A stretch of 18,646 nucleotides of DNA, from positions 1 through 18,646 of the forward strand of contig JAVWVS010000035.1 in NCBI GenBank assembly GCA_036666555.1, given 5' to 3'. Under the pieces are notes generated by a model. That model had not been told where the DNA came from and made no database searches. It saw only the letters and a list, made by a program, of their open reading frames with translations. Origin of the DNA: UMGS1251 sp036666555. Lineage in GTDB: Bacteria; Bacillota; Clostridia; Lachnospirales; Lachnospiraceae. Positions within the stretch are counted from its first letter, which is position 1. The number at the start of each line of letters is the position of its first letter. A program made the position numbers and the translations under genes. Of the stretch, positions 1-8,713 are shown piece after piece.

Positions 1-1563
1 AATGCAAAGAAATATCGTCAGGGTGTGGAGTATGGTTCTGCCAGATGGGGAACAGAAAAGGATATTAAGCCGTATATTGCCCCTATATTTGAAAACAACA
101 TCCTATTGACTGAAACAGAGCGTTTGATGATGTCAGGCAGACCGAAAGAACCAAAGTATGCCAGAAATAAAAATGTCATGGTGGTGGGTGGTTCAGGCTC
201 CGGTAAAACCCGCTTTTACGTGAAACCCAACCTTATGCAGATGCACAGTTCCTATGTGGTTACTGACCCGAAAGGGACGGTTCTTGTGGAAGTTGGAAAA
301 ATGTTAGAGAGAGGATGTCCGGTGACAGATGAAGATGAAAACATTGTACGGGATAAAGATGGGAAGATTGTGTACGAGCCATATGTAATTAAGGTGCTTA
401 ATACCATTAACTTCAAGAAATCCATGCACTACAATCCATTTGTCTATATCCGCTCCGAGAAAGATATTCTGAAATTGGTTTCAACCATCATCGCAAACAC
501 CAAAGGAGAAGGACAGCAGTCAGGAGAAGACTTTTGGGTGAAAGCGGAGAAGCTGTACTATTGTGCATTAATTGGGTATATATGGTATGAGGGCAAGGAG
601 GAAGAAAAAAACTTTATTACGCTGTTGGAATTAATTAATGCATCAGAAGCCAGAGAGGATGATGAAACATTTAAAAATTCAGTTGACCTTATGTTTGAGC
701 AACTGGAAAAAAGAGATCCGGAGCATTTTGCAGTCAAGCAGTACAAGAAATATAAACTTGCTGCAGGAAAGACAGCGAAGAGTATACTTATTAGTTGCGG
801 TGCGAGGCTTGCACCATTTGATATTAAGGAATTAAGAGAACTAATGAGATACGATGAGCTGGAGTTGGAGTTAATAGGGGATAGGAAGACCGCCCTCTTT
901 GTAATCATTTCCGATACGGATGATACCTTTAATTTTGTGGTATCTATCATGTATACGCAGCTTTTTAACTTGCTGTGTGACAGGGCAGATGATGTGTATG
1001 ATGGCAGATTGCCGATACATGTGCGGTGTCTGTTAGACGAGTTTGCGAACATCGGGCAAATACCAAAATTTGAAAAGTTGATTGCCACCATCAGAAGTCG
1101 AGAAATATCGGCTTCTATTATTTTACAATCAAAGAGCCAGTTAAAAGCAATCTATAAGGACAATGCCGATACCATTGAAGGAAATTGCGACACTACTATT
1201 TTCCTCGGTGGAAAAGAAAAAACAACCCTAAAAGATTTAGCAGAGGTCTTAGGCAAGGAAACCATAGATCTTTACAATACATCGGATACAAGAGGCTCAC
1301 AGCGTTCTTATGGGCTAAATTATCAAAAAACAGGAAAGGAGTTAATGAGTCAGGATGAAATTGCTGTCATGGATGGAGGAAAATGTATTATGCAGCTTAG
1401 AGGCGTAAGACCTTTCTTCTCAAATAAGTACGATATTACCAAACACAAGCAATACAGAGTTCTGTCCGATTATGACAAAAAGAATCGCTTTGATATTGAA
1501 AAATATATAAGTACAAAACTTGTAGTGAAACCCGACGATGTGGTGGAAGTCTACGAGATGTAA
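1..1563 (+). CDS. VirD4-like conjugal transfer coupling ATPase (TraG/TraD type, CD1115 family), 5' end missing
   Basis: The protein is the coupling ATPase of a conjugative type IV secretion system. It sits at the inner membrane and hands the relaxase-bound DNA strand to the channel. The reading frame is open from the first base, and the residues before the GTG at 25 (NAKKYRQG) continue smoothly into conserved family sequence, so that GTG is internal and the real start lies left of the window. About 520 residues are visible. The missing part should contain the N-terminal membrane segments, since none is seen here. A Walker A motif GGSGSGKT is encoded at 187-210. A Walker B LLDEF is encoded at 1030-1044, followed by the family block ANIGQIPKFEKLIATIRSR and ILQSKSQLKAIY. 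The gene ends 66 bases before the Maff2 gene, and the order VirD4, Maff2, VirB6, PrgI, VirB4 is that of Tn1549/CTn4-like ICEs. The family call is very secure. Confidence 0.96.
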   Translation, partial: NAKKYRQGVEYGSARWGTEKDIKPYIAPIFENNILLTETERLMMSGRPKEPKYARNKNVMVVGGSGSGKTRFYVKPNLMQMHSSYVVTDPKGTVLVEVGKMLERGCPVTDEDENIVRDKDGKIVYEPYVIKVLNTINFKKSMHYNPFVYIRSEKDILKLVSTIIANTKGEGQQSGEDFWVKAEKLYYCALIGYIWYEGKEEEKNFITLLELINASEAREDDETFKNSVDLMFEQLEKRDPEHFAVKQYKKYKLAAGKTAKSILISCGARLAPFDIKELRELMRYDELELELIGDRKTALFVIISDTDDTFNFVVSIMYTQLFNLLCDRADDVYDGRLPIHVRCLLDEFANIGQIPKFEKLIATIRSREISASIILQSKSQLKAIYKDNADTIEGNCDTTIFLGGKEKTTLKDLAEVLGKETIDLYNTSDTRGSQRSYGLNYQKTGKELMSQDEIAVMDGGKCIMQLRGVRPFFSNKYDITKHKQYRVLSDYDKKNRFDIEKYISTKLVVKPDDVVEVYEM

Positions 1564-1579
1564 CTCGCAAATTAGGAAC

Positions 1580-1599
1580 TTCCCGACTAGTTGTCGGAA
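1580..1599 (+). other. Small intergenic hairpin between virD4-like and Maff2 genes
   Basis: The arms TTCCCGAC (1580-1587) and GTCGGAA (1593-1599) form a 7-bp stem with one bulged C and a 5-base loop. No T-run follows on the + strand, so it does not look like an intrinsic terminator. It may separate or stabilise segments of the operon mRNA. The structure is read by eye only. Confidence 0.4.
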
Positions 1600-1629
1600 A
1601 GTAGAAATTAGAAAGGAATGGTAAAAAAT

Positions 1630-1845
1630 ATGGCATTTTTTACAACTGCAATTACAACATTAAAAACGCTGGTTTGTGCAATCGGAGCAGGTCTTGCAGC
1701 ATGGGGAGTAATTAATCTGTTGGAAGGGTATGGAAATGACAACCCCGGAGCAAAATCACAAGGAATCAAGCAGTTAATGGCTGGCGGTGGCATTGTACTG
1801 ATTGGACTTAATCTGATTCCACAGTTATCATCACTGTTCAGCTAA
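1630..1845 (+). CDS. Maff2 family small membrane protein
   Basis: This 71-residue hydrophobic protein begins MAFFTTAI, the sequence for which the Maff2 family is known. It has two predicted membrane segments, roughly residues 10-32 and 45-68, joined by a polar link containing GYGNDNPGAKSQG. In conjugative elements this small protein always sits between the VirD4 and VirB6 genes. Its position and size recall VirB2/pilin-like or channel subunits, but that role is inference. I chose the ATG at 1630 because it gives the conserved N-terminus. An ATG four codons upstream (1618) touches the AAAGGA at 1612-1617 directly and is less likely, although the spacing to 1630 (12 bases) is a little long. The stop is one base from the next ATG, so translation is probably coupled. 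Confidence 0.88.
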   Translation: MAFFTTAITTLKTLVCAIGAGLAAWGVINLLEGYGNDNPGAKSQGIKQLMAGGGIVLIGLNLIPQLSSLFS

Positions 1846-1846
1846 T

Positions 1847-2719
1847 ATGTCAGGAATTATTGAAAAGATTACAGAGTTCATAAAGGAACTTCTGCTTGGC
1901 TGGATTACATCCAATTTGGAGACCATGTTCACAGATGTGAATGATAAAGTGGGCAGTATAGCCGCAGAAATAGGGAAGACTCCGGAAAATTGGAATAGTG
2001 GCATTTTCTCCATGATTAAGAATCTGTCTGATAGTGTTATTGTTCCAATCGCTGGGATGATCATTACGTTTGTGCTATGTTATGAGCTGATTTCCATGAT
2101 TATGGAGAAAAACAATATGCATGACACAGACACGTTTATGTTTTTCAAGTATTTTTTCAAGATGCTCATTGCAATCTATCTGGTCACTCATACGTTTGAT
2201 ATTGCCATGGCGATATTTGATGTAGCCAACCATGTGGTAAACCGTGCAGGAGGCATCATTAGCGGTTCCGCTAATATTGATGTGGCAGAAGCACTCAAAA
2301 GCATCTTGGAGAACGGGGCAGAATCCATGGGAATTGGAGAACTGTTGGGACTTGGTCTAGAAACGATGATTGTCAGCCTATGTATGAAAATTATATCTGT
2401 CCTAATCACCGTTATTTTATATGGACGAATGATTGAGATATACCTTTATGTATCTGTAGCACCGATACCATTTGCGACATTTACCAACCGGGAGTGGGGA
2501 AGTATCGGACAAAATTATGTGAGAGCGTTACTGGCATTGGGCTTCCAGGGATTTTTCATGATGGTATGTGTAGCAATTTATGCAGTGCTTGTAAATACCA
2601 TTACGGTAGCGGACAATCTTCACACCGCCATCTGGTCGGTGGCAGCCTACACCGTTCTTTTATGTTTCAGTCTGTTTAAGACAGGCACGTTATCAAAATC
2701 AATATTTAATGCACATTAA
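1847..2719 (+). CDS. VirB6/TrbL-like conjugal transfer membrane protein (CD1112 family)
   Basis: This 290-residue polytopic membrane protein corresponds to the VirB6/TrbL component that forms the inner-membrane part of the mating channel. After an amphipathic N-terminal region, hydrophobic segments lie at about residues 63-88, 103-130, 170-205, 228-255 and 262-282. The stretch IYLYVSVAPIPFATFTNREW (about 198-217) is typical of the family. The ATG lies one base after the Maff2 stop and has no convincing Shine-Dalgarno sequence of its own, so it is probably translated by re-initiation from Maff2. The next gene, PrgI-like, starts 22 bases downstream with a strong ribosome site. The length is normal for the CD1112 family. 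The VirB6 role rests on family knowledge and context. Confidence 0.93.
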   Translation: MSGIIEKITEFIKELLLGWITSNLETMFTDVNDKVGSIAAEIGKTPENWNSGIFSMIKNLSDSVIVPIAGMIITFVLCYELISMIMEKNNMHDTDTFMFFKYFFKMLIAIYLVTHTFDIAMAIFDVANHVVNRAGGIISGSANIDVAEALKSILENGAESMGIGELLGLGLETMIVSLCMKIISVLITVILYGRMIEIYLYVSVAPIPFATFTNREWGSIGQNYVRALLALGFQGFFMMVCVAIYAVLVNTITVADNLHTAIWSVAAYTVLLCFSLFKTGTLSKSIFNAH

Positions 2720-2741
2720 AAATAGGATAGGAGGGTATAAA

Positions 2742-3170
2742 ATGGCTTATGTACCAGTGCCAAAAGACTTGTCTAAAGTCAAAACAAAAGTGGCATTTAA
2801 TTTAACAAAAAGGCAGCTCATCTGTTTCTCCCTTGGGGGAATATGTGGACTGCCAGTTTACTTTTTAACCAAATCAATACTTGGAACCGATGTGGCAGCA
2901 ATTTTGATGATACTTATCATGCTGCCATTTTTCTTTTTAGCGATGTACGAAAGAGATGGATTCCCGGCAGAGAAAATATTACTGCATATTATCAATCAAA
3001 AATTCAGACGTCCGGCAATCCGGGTATACAAAACAAAGAACCTGTATGGACGTTTGATTGAGATAAACAAAATTGAGAAAGAAGGTGCAAGACTTGAGAA
3101 AAAAGCAAAAGAAGCCAGAGAAGCGAGAAATCTTCTACGGATTGTTCAAAAAGCAGACCGGAAAAAGTAA
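2742..3170 (+). CDS. PrgI family conjugal transfer membrane protein
   Basis: This 142-residue protein begins MAYVPVPKDLSKVKTKVAFNLTKRQLICF, followed by two close hydrophobic segments at about residues 26-46 and 50-70 (GGICGLPVYFL and ILMILIMLPFFFLAMYE). That is the pattern of the PrgI family (VirB3-like position) that precedes VirB4 in Gram-positive ICEs. I chose ATG 2742, not the in-frame ATG at 2709, because GGAGGG at 2730-2735 lies six bases upstream and the family N-terminus begins there. The C-terminal third is highly charged (EKEGARLEKKAKEAREARN) and probably cytosolic. Its last 77 bases overlap the VirB4 gene in another frame, so the two products are probably made in a coupled way and may interact. 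Confidence 0.93.
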   Translation: MAYVPVPKDLSKVKTKVAFNLTKRQLICFSLGGICGLPVYFLTKSILGTDVAAILMILIMLPFFFLAMYERDGFPAEKILLHIINQKFRRPAIRVYKTKNLYGRLIEINKIEKEGARLEKKAKEAREARNLLRIVQKADRKK

Positions 3171-5661
3171 GCGGTCTGGGACAGCGGTCTCCACAGCAGG
3201 AAAGGATAGTAAAAAGAAAGCCTTACCTTTAACAAAAGAAGAAAAGCAACGGCTTCGGGAATTACGGCAGAAAAAGGAAGAACAGCAGAAACAGAAGATT
3301 CCTGATTCTGCACAAACAAGTATCCCATATGAGGAGATGTTCCGTGACGGTATCTGCCAAATAACAAAACATACATTTTCTAAAACCATTCAGTTTTTTG
3401 ATATCAACTATCAGTTAGCACAAAATGAGGCAAAAACCACGATATTTGAAAATTACTGTGAGTTTCTGAATTACTTTGATAGTTCCATTCAGTTTCAGAT
3501 TACCTTTTTAAATCAGCAAGCAAACTTTGAGGAGTATGTCAAAACCATTGATATTCCAATGCGAGGAGATGAGTTTGACGAAATCAGAAAAGAATATGCC
3601 GATATGCTGAAGATGCAGCTTGCAAAGGGGAATAACGGTCTTATCAAGACCAAATACATTACGTTCACAATTCAGGCACAGAACCTAAAGACTGCAAAGG
3701 CAAGGCTGGAACGAATCGAAATGGATATTCTTAATAACTTCAAAGTCATGGGAGCGTTGGCAAAACCGCTCAATGGGGTGGAGCGATTGAATATATTTCA
3801 TGATATCCTCAATATGGATACAAAAGAACCATTTCACTTTCATTATGGGATGGTGGCAAAGACGGGACTTGGAACAAAAGACTTTATTGCACCTACGGGA
3901 TTTGATTTTAGCAGTGATAGTTACTTCCGTATGGGACAGACTGTGGGCTGTGTATCCTACTTACAGATTATAGCACCGGAATTGACAGACAAGATGTTGG
4001 CGGAGTTTTTGGATATGGAAGAAAACCTGATTATTAATATCCATATTCAACCGATTGACCACAAGGCGGCAATTAAAAGTTTGAAAGCAATCTTGTCAAA
4101 TATCCAGAAAATGAAGATTGAGGAACAAAAAAAGGCAATCCGAAGTGGATACGATATGGATATTCTCCCGCCGGATATTACAACCTATGGAGAGGAAGCA
4201 CAAAATCTTTTAGATGAGTTGCAATCCAGAAATGAAAAGCTGTTTCAAATAACATTCCTCTTAATGAATACAGCGGAGGGAAAGAAAAAGCTGGATAACA
4301 TTGCGTATCAGACTTCTGGCATCGCACAAAAATATAATAACAATGTTCGCAAGGTGCAATACTTGCAGGAACAAGGACTCATGTCCTCACTCCCGCTTGG
4401 TATCAATCAAGCGGAGGTACATAGGCTGTTGACTACCACGTCCACAGCTATTTTTGTACCTTTTACTACGCAGGAACTATTTCAGGGCGGAGAAGCCCTA
4501 TATTACGGTTTGAATGCTCTTAGCAACAATATGATTATGGTTGACCGTAAGAAGTTAAAGAACCCAAATGGCTTGATACTTGGTACACCCGGTTCAGGAA
4601 AATCATTCAGTGCGAAGCGGGAAATTACAAACGTATTTATAATCACACTGGATGATATTGTTATTTGTGATCCAGAGGGAGAATATTATGCGTTGGTTCG
4701 GGCACTTGGTGGGCAGGTCATCAAAATCAGTGCGAAAAGTACTGATTATATTAACCCGATGGATGTGAATTTAGATGTCATTTATCATCCAGAGAAATAC
4801 CGGATAAACGGAGATATAGAGGACGTGGATACGATTATTGCAGATAAATCGGAGTTTATTGCGTCTTTCTGCGAGATGATTATGAAAAAGCCTAATAATG
4901 GAGAATTGGATGGAGATGAAGTATCCATTATCGACCATTGTATCAAGGATATCTATGAAGAATATCTGTTTAATAATCCGCAGCCGGAGAATATGCCAAT
5001 TCTAAAGGATTTCTTAGACAGACTGCTCTTTTATGCAGATAGAAACGATGCTGCAAGAAGAATTGCAAACTGTCTCGAACTGTATGTAACTGGTTCACAA
5101 AATGTCTTTAATCACAGAACCAATGTGGATATGAAGAATCGTATTGTTTGCTTTGATGTAAAGGACTTGGGAACAACCCTTCGCAAAGCAGGGATGTTGA
5201 TTGTTCAAAATATGGTTTGGACAAGAGTTTCCAGTAACCGGGCTACGGGAAAAGCAACCCGCTATTATGTAGATGAGTTCCATCTGTTATTAAAGCAGCC
5301 ACAGACTGCCAATTATTCAGTAGAGATGTGGAAACGGTTCAGGAAATGGGGAGGAATCCCAACTGGACTAACCCAAAATGTGACCGATTTCCTCGGTTCG
5401 CTAGCAGTAGAAAATATTGTGGGTAACAGTGATTTTATTTATATGTTGAATCAACATAGCGGAGATCAGAAGATACTGGCAGAGAAATTGAATATTTCAA
5501 AACATCAGCTTTCTTATGTAAATAACAGTAATGAGGGTGAGGGATTGCTTTTTTACGGAAATGTCATTATACCGTTTGTAGACAAGTACCCCAAAGATAC
5601 AAAAACCTATGCCATTATGAGTACCAAACCGGAAGATTTAAAGATGCAGGATGAAACGTAA
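3094..5661 (+). CDS. VirB4-like conjugal transfer ATPase (CD1110 family)
   Basis: This is the large ATPase that energises assembly and transport of the conjugative type IV system, acting on the cytosolic face of the membrane. From TTG 3094 it has 855 residues, typical of the family. The first 75 residues are basic and low in complexity. The conserved part starts near DGICQITKHTFSKTIQFFDINYQ. Walker A GTPGSGKS is at about residues 497-504, and a Walker B YYVDEF is at about 724-729, followed by GGIPTGLTQNVTDFL. I chose TTG 3094 because AGGTG at 3083-3087 precedes it by six bases. An upstream in-frame TTG at 3073 has no ribosome site and would lengthen the already large overlap with the PrgI gene. 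The N-terminus remains the least certain point. The stop is 75 bases before the CD1108-family gene. Confidence 0.95.
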   Translation: MRKKQKKPEKREIFYGLFKKQTGKSKRSGTAVSTAGKDSKKKALPLTKEEKQRLRELRQKKEEQQKQKIPDSAQTSIPYEEMFRDGICQITKHTFSKTIQFFDINYQLAQNEAKTTIFENYCEFLNYFDSSIQFQITFLNQQANFEEYVKTIDIPMRGDEFDEIRKEYADMLKMQLAKGNNGLIKTKYITFTIQAQNLKTAKARLERIEMDILNNFKVMGALAKPLNGVERLNIFHDILNMDTKEPFHFHYGMVAKTGLGTKDFIAPTGFDFSSDSYFRMGQTVGCVSYLQIIAPELTDKMLAEFLDMEENLIINIHIQPIDHKAAIKSLKAILSNIQKMKIEEQKKAIRSGYDMDILPPDITTYGEEAQNLLDELQSRNEKLFQITFLLMNTAEGKKKLDNIAYQTSGIAQKYNNNVRKVQYLQEQGLMSSLPLGINQAEVHRLLTTTSTAIFVPFTTQELFQGGEALYYGLNALSNNMIMVDRKKLKNPNGLILGTPGSGKSFSAKREITNVFIITLDDIVICDPEGEYYALVRALGGQVIKISAKSTDYINPMDVNLDVIYHPEKYRINGDIEDVDTIIADKSEFIASFCEMIMKKPNNGELDGDEVSIIDHCIKDIYEEYLFNNPQPENMPILKDFLDRLLFYADRNDAARRIANCLELYVTGSQNVFNHRTNVDMKNRIVCFDVKDLGTTLRKAGMLIVQNMVWTRVSSNRATGKATRYYVDEFHLLLKQPQTANYSVEMWKRFRKWGGIPTGLTQNVTDFLGSLAVENIVGNSDFIYMLNQHSGDQKILAEKLNISKHQLSYVNNSNEGEGLLFYGNVIIPFVDKYPKDTKTYAIMSTKPEDLKMQDET

Positions 5662-5720
5662 TGATTTTTATTTCTAACAATCATAGAAGAGATGAGGCGA
5701 GTCCTTACTGTACATTCAGA

Positions 5721-5744
5721 AGGGAGGTGAAAATGATTGCGTGA
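5721..5744 (+). promoter_or_regulatory. Strong ribosome site followed by a three-codon mini-ORF overlapping the TTG start of the CD1108 gene
   Basis: AGGGAGGTGA (5721-5730) is a near-perfect Shine-Dalgarno sequence. Two starts lie in range: ATG 5733 (five bases from GGAGG), which reads M-I-A and stops at TGA 5742-5744, and TTG 5737 (nine bases), which opens the 903-codon gene. Both overlap in different frames. The mini-ORF could compete for ribosomes and keep the hydrolase level low. That is inference from spacing only. Confidence 0.5.
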
Positions 5745-8448
5745 ACAGAAACTTGGGACACAAGATAAAAAAGTAAGTCACATAACTAAAGATGGACTGG
5801 TTGAGGAAAACCTTGCTACTGGAGATATGAAGCGAGCTAGCCAACGAGAAGAGGAAGTGGTCTTTAAAAAGTCAGAAGAACTTGCCCTTGGTAATAGGAA
5901 TGAAAGTTTGAAAAATGGAGCGGTGAGCAAGGAGCTTCAGAGCCATAGTAGCGAGCCAACAAAGTTACAGGAATCGTCGGCTACGATAAGGGAGAGAAAA
6001 GCAAAACATCGTTATCATTACCATAATCAAAGGCAGAAAAAAGCAAGCAGACTCCAATTTGACACACTAGAAGCGGATGGGAGTCTGAGCAAACAAAAGG
6101 AAACACAGGCAACCGGGGATACGAATATTCATACAGAGTCGGATTTTCTGAAACGCTCCGAGAGAAAGGCAGAGAAAGCCCAAGATAAATTAAAACACGC
6201 TCGAAAAAAGCAGATGCAGAAAACGTCACTCAAAATGCAAAGAGTTTATCAGGAAGATGCACAAACGGTGAAGCACCAACTTTACTTTGAGACAACAGAC
6301 AAGCCGGGAAAATCAACGAGTATAGCAAGGAAAGTGGGAACAAAAGTCCGGGATAGTGCGGGGGATCTGGTACATAACAAAATCCGGCAAGAAGAACAGG
6401 ACAATGTAGGTGTACAGGCAGTACATAAGGCAGAACAGACAGGGGAAAGAATCCTTCGTCTGCAAAGCAATTTGAGTTACCACAGGCAGAGAAAACAACA
6501 AAGTCATCTGAATCGCCTGGAACGGAAAGCGTATCGAACCAACACCAGCTATCAGTATAAGAAATATCTGGAAGAGCACCCCGAACTGAAAAAGAGATTC
6601 TTGAATCGAATGATGCAAAAACGACGTATCAAGCAGGAGTATAGAAAAGCCTATCGTGCAGGACAAGCAGGTGGAAACGCAACGGTAAAAGTGGTAGGAA
6701 CTGCTTATAGTGCTTCCCAAAAAGTGATTGGAAAGATGGAAGCGATTTTAGGAAAACATAAAGCGGCACTTGTGTCTATCACAACATTGGGGTTGTTATT
6801 TATCTTCATTATTACCAGCTTTTCCTCTTGCTCTATGATGTTCATACAAGGAATGGCGAATATTCTGGCAGTTAGTTATTTAGCAGAGCCGGATGAAATT
6901 GAACAAGCAGAGCTTTACTACACCGAGTTAGAAGCAAATCTACAACAACAGATAAACCAAATGGAAGCGAACTATCCGGGAAAGGATGATTATCGTTATA
7001 ACCTTGCATCCATAGGGCATGATCCCCATACACTCATCAGTTATTTGACTGCAATGTATGGGGATTTTACTTTTTCAGAGGTAAAAGATGAACTAGATAA
7101 GTTGTTTGAAGCGCAGTACGGAGTAAAGGTAGAAGAAACAACAGATACAATCACAGAGACAAAGACCATCCAAGTAGGGGAATCACTTGGCATTGTTACA
7201 ACCTCCGGTTACTGTAGTTGTCCCATTTGTTGTGGACAATGGAGTGGCGGGCCAACGGCAAGTGGTGTAATGCCCACGGCAAATCATACCATTGCAGTGG
7301 ATGCAAAGAATCCGTTTGTGCCTATGGGAACAAAGGTTGTCATGAATGGTGTGGAGTATACCGTAGAGGACACCGGGGCATTTGACCGCTATGGGGTACA
7401 ATTTGATGTTTACTACGATAATCATGCGGCAGCTTCTGCACATGGGCATAAAAAGTGGGAAGTCTACCTTGCGGAAGGAAATGCAAATTCCGTTGAAGTA
7501 ACAAAAACGGTGACGATAGATGTGCTGAATGTAACACTGACAGCAAAACCCCTATCAAGCGTGATTTCATCCCTTATAAGTGGGGAAGAAAAAGAACTTT
7601 ATAAGATGATTTATTCGGTGAAAGGAAATCTGCAAGTGTATGAAACGCCGATTGAACTAAATTGGTATGCGTATATCAGCGTACCTTACGGATATCAGAT
7701 AGATCCCAATACTGGAAACATGGTACTGCATAAAGGTGTGGAGATTAATGCCAAGGGTGGGAGTGAAGTACAGTCCTCGATGGATGGAACGGTGGTTAGT
7801 GTTGGATATGATAATCGCTTTGGTTCTTATGTGGTTACAAAAGATAAGAAGGGTAGAAAAATCAAGTATGCTTACTTGCAGAAGGTAACCGTATCAGAAG
7901 GCGAAACAGTTACCAAGGATACCGTGATTGGTATAACCGAAAGTGCGGACAGTGTGACAGGTGGAAGGTTATACTTAGAACTTATGCATGGAGATACCCA
8001 TTATAATCCGGTTTTTTATATTGATACCGGGGAAGGTGGTCTGCATGGAGGAGGTGCATCCTATGATGATGAGACGGTACAACGGTTGTTTGAGGAGGCA
8101 GAAAAGTATTTGGGAATGCCGTATGTATGGGGAGGTTCTAGTCCAGCAACTTCCTTTGACTGTTCTGGATTTGTCAGCTATGTGTTTACCAATTCCGGTG
8201 TGTATAACATCGGACGGCAGACGGCACAAGGAATTTATGACCTATGTGCTCCAATTAATCCGGAAGAAGCAAAGCCGGGGGATATCATCTTCTTTACGGG
8301 AACTTATGACGCAGGAGTGCCCGTTAGCCATTTAGGAATCTATGCAGGAGATGGACAAATGATCCATTGTGGAGATCCCATCCAGTACACATCTATTAAT
8401 TCACCCTATTGGCAAAGTCACTTTTATGGTTTTGGAAGATTAAACTAG
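5737..8448 (+). CDS. CD1108 family mobile element protein: membrane-anchored peptidoglycan hydrolase with 3D, M23-like and NlpC/P60 domains
   Basis: This 903-residue protein probably opens the peptidoglycan locally for the mating channel (the VirB1 role). Residues 1-340 are very basic and hydrophilic (many RK pairs, probable helices). One membrane segment lies at about 345-368 (SITTLGLLFIFIITSFSSCS), placing the N-terminus inside and the rest outside. A 3D-type double-psi barrel lies at about 485-580 with the three conserved aspartates in AVDAKNPF, EDTGAFD and DVYYD. An M23/LytM-like domain lies at about 660-760; it keeps HKGVEI, but where the HxH motif is expected it has LYLELMHGD, so it looks inactive. 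A C-terminal NlpC/P60 (C40) domain at about 777-903 has C809 in DCSGF, H865 in SHLGIY and H877 in MIHCG, so it looks active. The start is TTG 5737, nine bases after GGAGG; the ATG at 5733 in another frame stops after three codons. Confidence 0.93.
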   Translation: MREQKLGTQDKKVSHITKDGLVEENLATGDMKRASQREEEVVFKKSEELALGNRNESLKNGAVSKELQSHSSEPTKLQESSATIRERKAKHRYHYHNQRQKKASRLQFDTLEADGSLSKQKETQATGDTNIHTESDFLKRSERKAEKAQDKLKHARKKQMQKTSLKMQRVYQEDAQTVKHQLYFETTDKPGKSTSIARKVGTKVRDSAGDLVHNKIRQEEQDNVGVQAVHKAEQTGERILRLQSNLSYHRQRKQQSHLNRLERKAYRTNTSYQYKKYLEEHPELKKRFLNRMMQKRRIKQEYRKAYRAGQAGGNATVKVVGTAYSASQKVIGKMEAILGKHKAALVSITTLGLLFIFIITSFSSCSMMFIQGMANILAVSYLAEPDEIEQAELYYTELEANLQQQINQMEANYPGKDDYRYNLASIGHDPHTLISYLTAMYGDFTFSEVKDELDKLFEAQYGVKVEETTDTITETKTIQVGESLGIVTTSGYCSCPICCGQWSGGPTASGVMPTANHTIAVDAKNPFVPMGTKVVMNGVEYTVEDTGAFDRYGVQFDVYYDNHAAASAHGHKKWEVYLAEGNANSVEVTKTVTIDVLNVTLTAKPLSSVISSLISGEEKELYKMIYSVKGNLQVYETPIELNWYAYISVPYGYQIDPNTGNMVLHKGVEINAKGGSEVQSSMDGTVVSVGYDNRFGSYVVTKDKKGRKIKYAYLQKVTVSEGETVTKDTVIGITESADSVTGGRLYLELMHGDTHYNPVFYIDTGEGGLHGGGASYDDETVQRLFEEAEKYLGMPYVWGGSSPATSFDCSGFVSYVFTNSGVYNIGRQTAQGIYDLCAPINPEEAKPGDIIFFTGTYDAGVPVSHLGIYAGDGQMIHCGDPIQYTSINSPYWQSHFYGFGRLN

Positions 8449-8458
8449 AACAGGAGAA

Positions 8459-8713
8459 ATGGAATTGAACATTGAAAGAATGAATGCGGAACTTTCCAAG
8501 ATCTATGCTAAAATCAAGCAGTTACAGAATCGGGCAAGGGACTTGGAGGAACAAAAGAAGCAGACGGAGGATATGGAATATGTAAAAATCATCCGTAAAA
8601 ATGGTATTTCTGCTGAGGATTTGCAAGTGTTAATTAAACATGCAAATGAGGAGCAGAAGAGAATATTAGCAACAAGAGAAAAGGAGAAGGAAGATCATGA
8701 AAAACAGGCATAA
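8459..8713 (+). CDS. DUF4315 family coiled-coil protein
   Basis: This 84-residue, highly charged helical protein has a probable coiled coil over residues 3-40 (ELSKIYAKIKQLQNRARDLEEQKK). The conserved segment EYVKIIRKNGISAEDLQVLIK follows at about residues 41-61. It matches the DUF4315 proteins found between the CD1108 and CD1107 family genes in conjugative elements. The function is unknown; it may be a structural adaptor of the secretion machine. The start is either ATG 8459, only two bases from AGGAG at 8452-8456, or the in-frame TTG at 8465, eight bases away. The TTG has the better spacing and would remove two residues. It overlaps the next gene by 17 bases, so the two are probably translationally coupled. 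Confidence 0.85.
   Translation: MELNIERMNAELSKIYAKIKQLQNRARDLEEQKKQTEDMEYVKIIRKNGISAEDLQVLIKHANEEQKRILATREKEKEDHEKQA

Noticed and set aside
558..1091. A 177-codon open frame on the minus strand
   Set aside because: It lies wholly inside the VirD4 gene, is rich in Ser and Cys without family features, and has no plausible ribosome site. It is a shadow of the coding strand.
2709..2741. Upstream ATG of the PrgI-like gene (2709)
   Set aside because: It overlaps the VirB6 end, adds a non-family N-terminus, and the GGAGGG at 2730-2735 fits ATG 2742 instead.
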